Assembly (NCBI GenBank): GCA_036264235.1
Contig: DATARH010000248.1
Location: 1-30,662, forward strand
DNA from: DATARH01 sp036264235
GTDB taxonomy: Bacteria; Pseudomonadota; Alphaproteobacteria; ATCC43930; CGMCC-115725
DNA: 30,662 bases
Direction of reading: 5' to 3'
The notes under the pieces are model-generated. The model ran no database searches, was not told the origin of the DNA, and saw only the letters and a program-made list of their open reading frames with translations. A program made the translations under genes and the position numbers. Position 1 is the first letter of the stretch; each line of letters begins with the position of its first letter. Shown here in pieces: positions 30,609 through 30,662 of this stretch.

Positions 30609-30662
30609 ATGGCGAAATCCCGCTGCATTTTCGCTGCATTTGCAGCGGAGCTAAAATTTGCA
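30609..30662 (+). CDS. Possible 5' end of a further gene (cut by window edge)
   Basis: A frame starting at ATG 30609 stays open to the window end (MAKSRCIFAAFAAELKFA), and the same frame is open back to a TGA near 30517. A GGAG lies about 12 bases before the ATG. It is too short to assign; it could be chance. Confidence 0.2.
   Translation, partial: MAKSRCIFAAFAAELKFA
30620..30648. repeat. Nested direct and inverted repeat at the window end
   Basis: CGCTGCATTT occurs twice (30621-30630 and 30632-30641), and CCGCTGCA (30620-30627) is the exact inverse of TGCAGCGG (30641-30648). The result can fold as a hairpin. The 110 bases from 30501 to 30608 show no other feature. Confidence 0.4.

Noticed and set aside
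30236..30628. 130-codon minus-strand frame at the window end
   Set aside because: Most of it is antisense to the SDR 3' end; the first part (MQRDFAIWLNNSNSGYGAST) has no ribosome-binding site or known relative.

Overview
The window looks like chromosomal DNA from a high-GC alphaproteobacterium, probably of the Hyphomicrobiales/Bradyrhizobium type. Supporting this are the GC-rich codon use, a SAM-II riboswitch (essentially an alphaproteobacterial element), a palindromic repeat ending in GTCATTCCGGG of a kind I associate with Bradyrhizobium-like genomes, and dense small operons. I see no rRNA, tRNA, CRISPR array, integrase or transposase. The genus is an inference.

Layout. (1) 1-1356, minus: metZ, cut by the window edge, behind a promoter, a SAM-II riboswitch and an intrinsic terminator. 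(2) 1405-5780: a 60-aa protein, an orphan TRAP-type binding protein without a signal peptide, a lower-GC gene lying between inverted GTCATTCCGGG repeats, a short-chain dehydrogenase (SDR), a secreted glycine-rich protein and a second SDR broken by a one-base frameshift. (3) 5862-10876: a molybdenum locus, with a MOSC protein divergent from a single-domain ModE regulator over a Mo-box, then a methyltransferase, a Mop molbindin and modABC. (4) 10879-14786: a metallo-beta-lactamase-fold hydrolase plus CoA-transferase operon, divergent from an ArsR regulator and two DUF899 thioredoxin-like proteins; a perfect inverted repeat lies between them. (5) 14791-16673: a DMT/YdcZ membrane protein, a zinc alcohol dehydrogenase and a small membrane protein. 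(6) 16808-20631: paoABC-type molybdenum aldehyde oxidoreductase operon with a hairpin covering the ribosome-binding site of paoA. (7) 20777-25029: small dimeric-barrel proteins, a PLP enzyme, a CBS-pair protein, a 2-methylfumaryl-CoA isomerase-like CoA transferase with a frameshift, and two very small genes. (8) 25080-27475: a PA0069-type radical SAM protein divergent from two linked glycosyltransferase-like genes. (9) 27497-29550: a Fur-box-led operon of a cupredoxin-like protein, an FTR1 iron permease and an outer-membrane barrel candidate. (10) 29715-30662: an SDR without the usual YxxxK, then a repeat-bearing tail.

Working together. Molybdate uptake (modABC, Mop, ModE) and the MOSC protein can feed the molybdenum aldehyde oxidoreductase encoded 6 kb downstream. 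The last minus-strand operon reads as an iron-repressed high-affinity iron importer with an unusual outer-membrane partner. The two single-base frameshifts (near 5736 and 23672) are both apparent one-base losses in otherwise intact genes, so they may be sequencing errors rather than decay.
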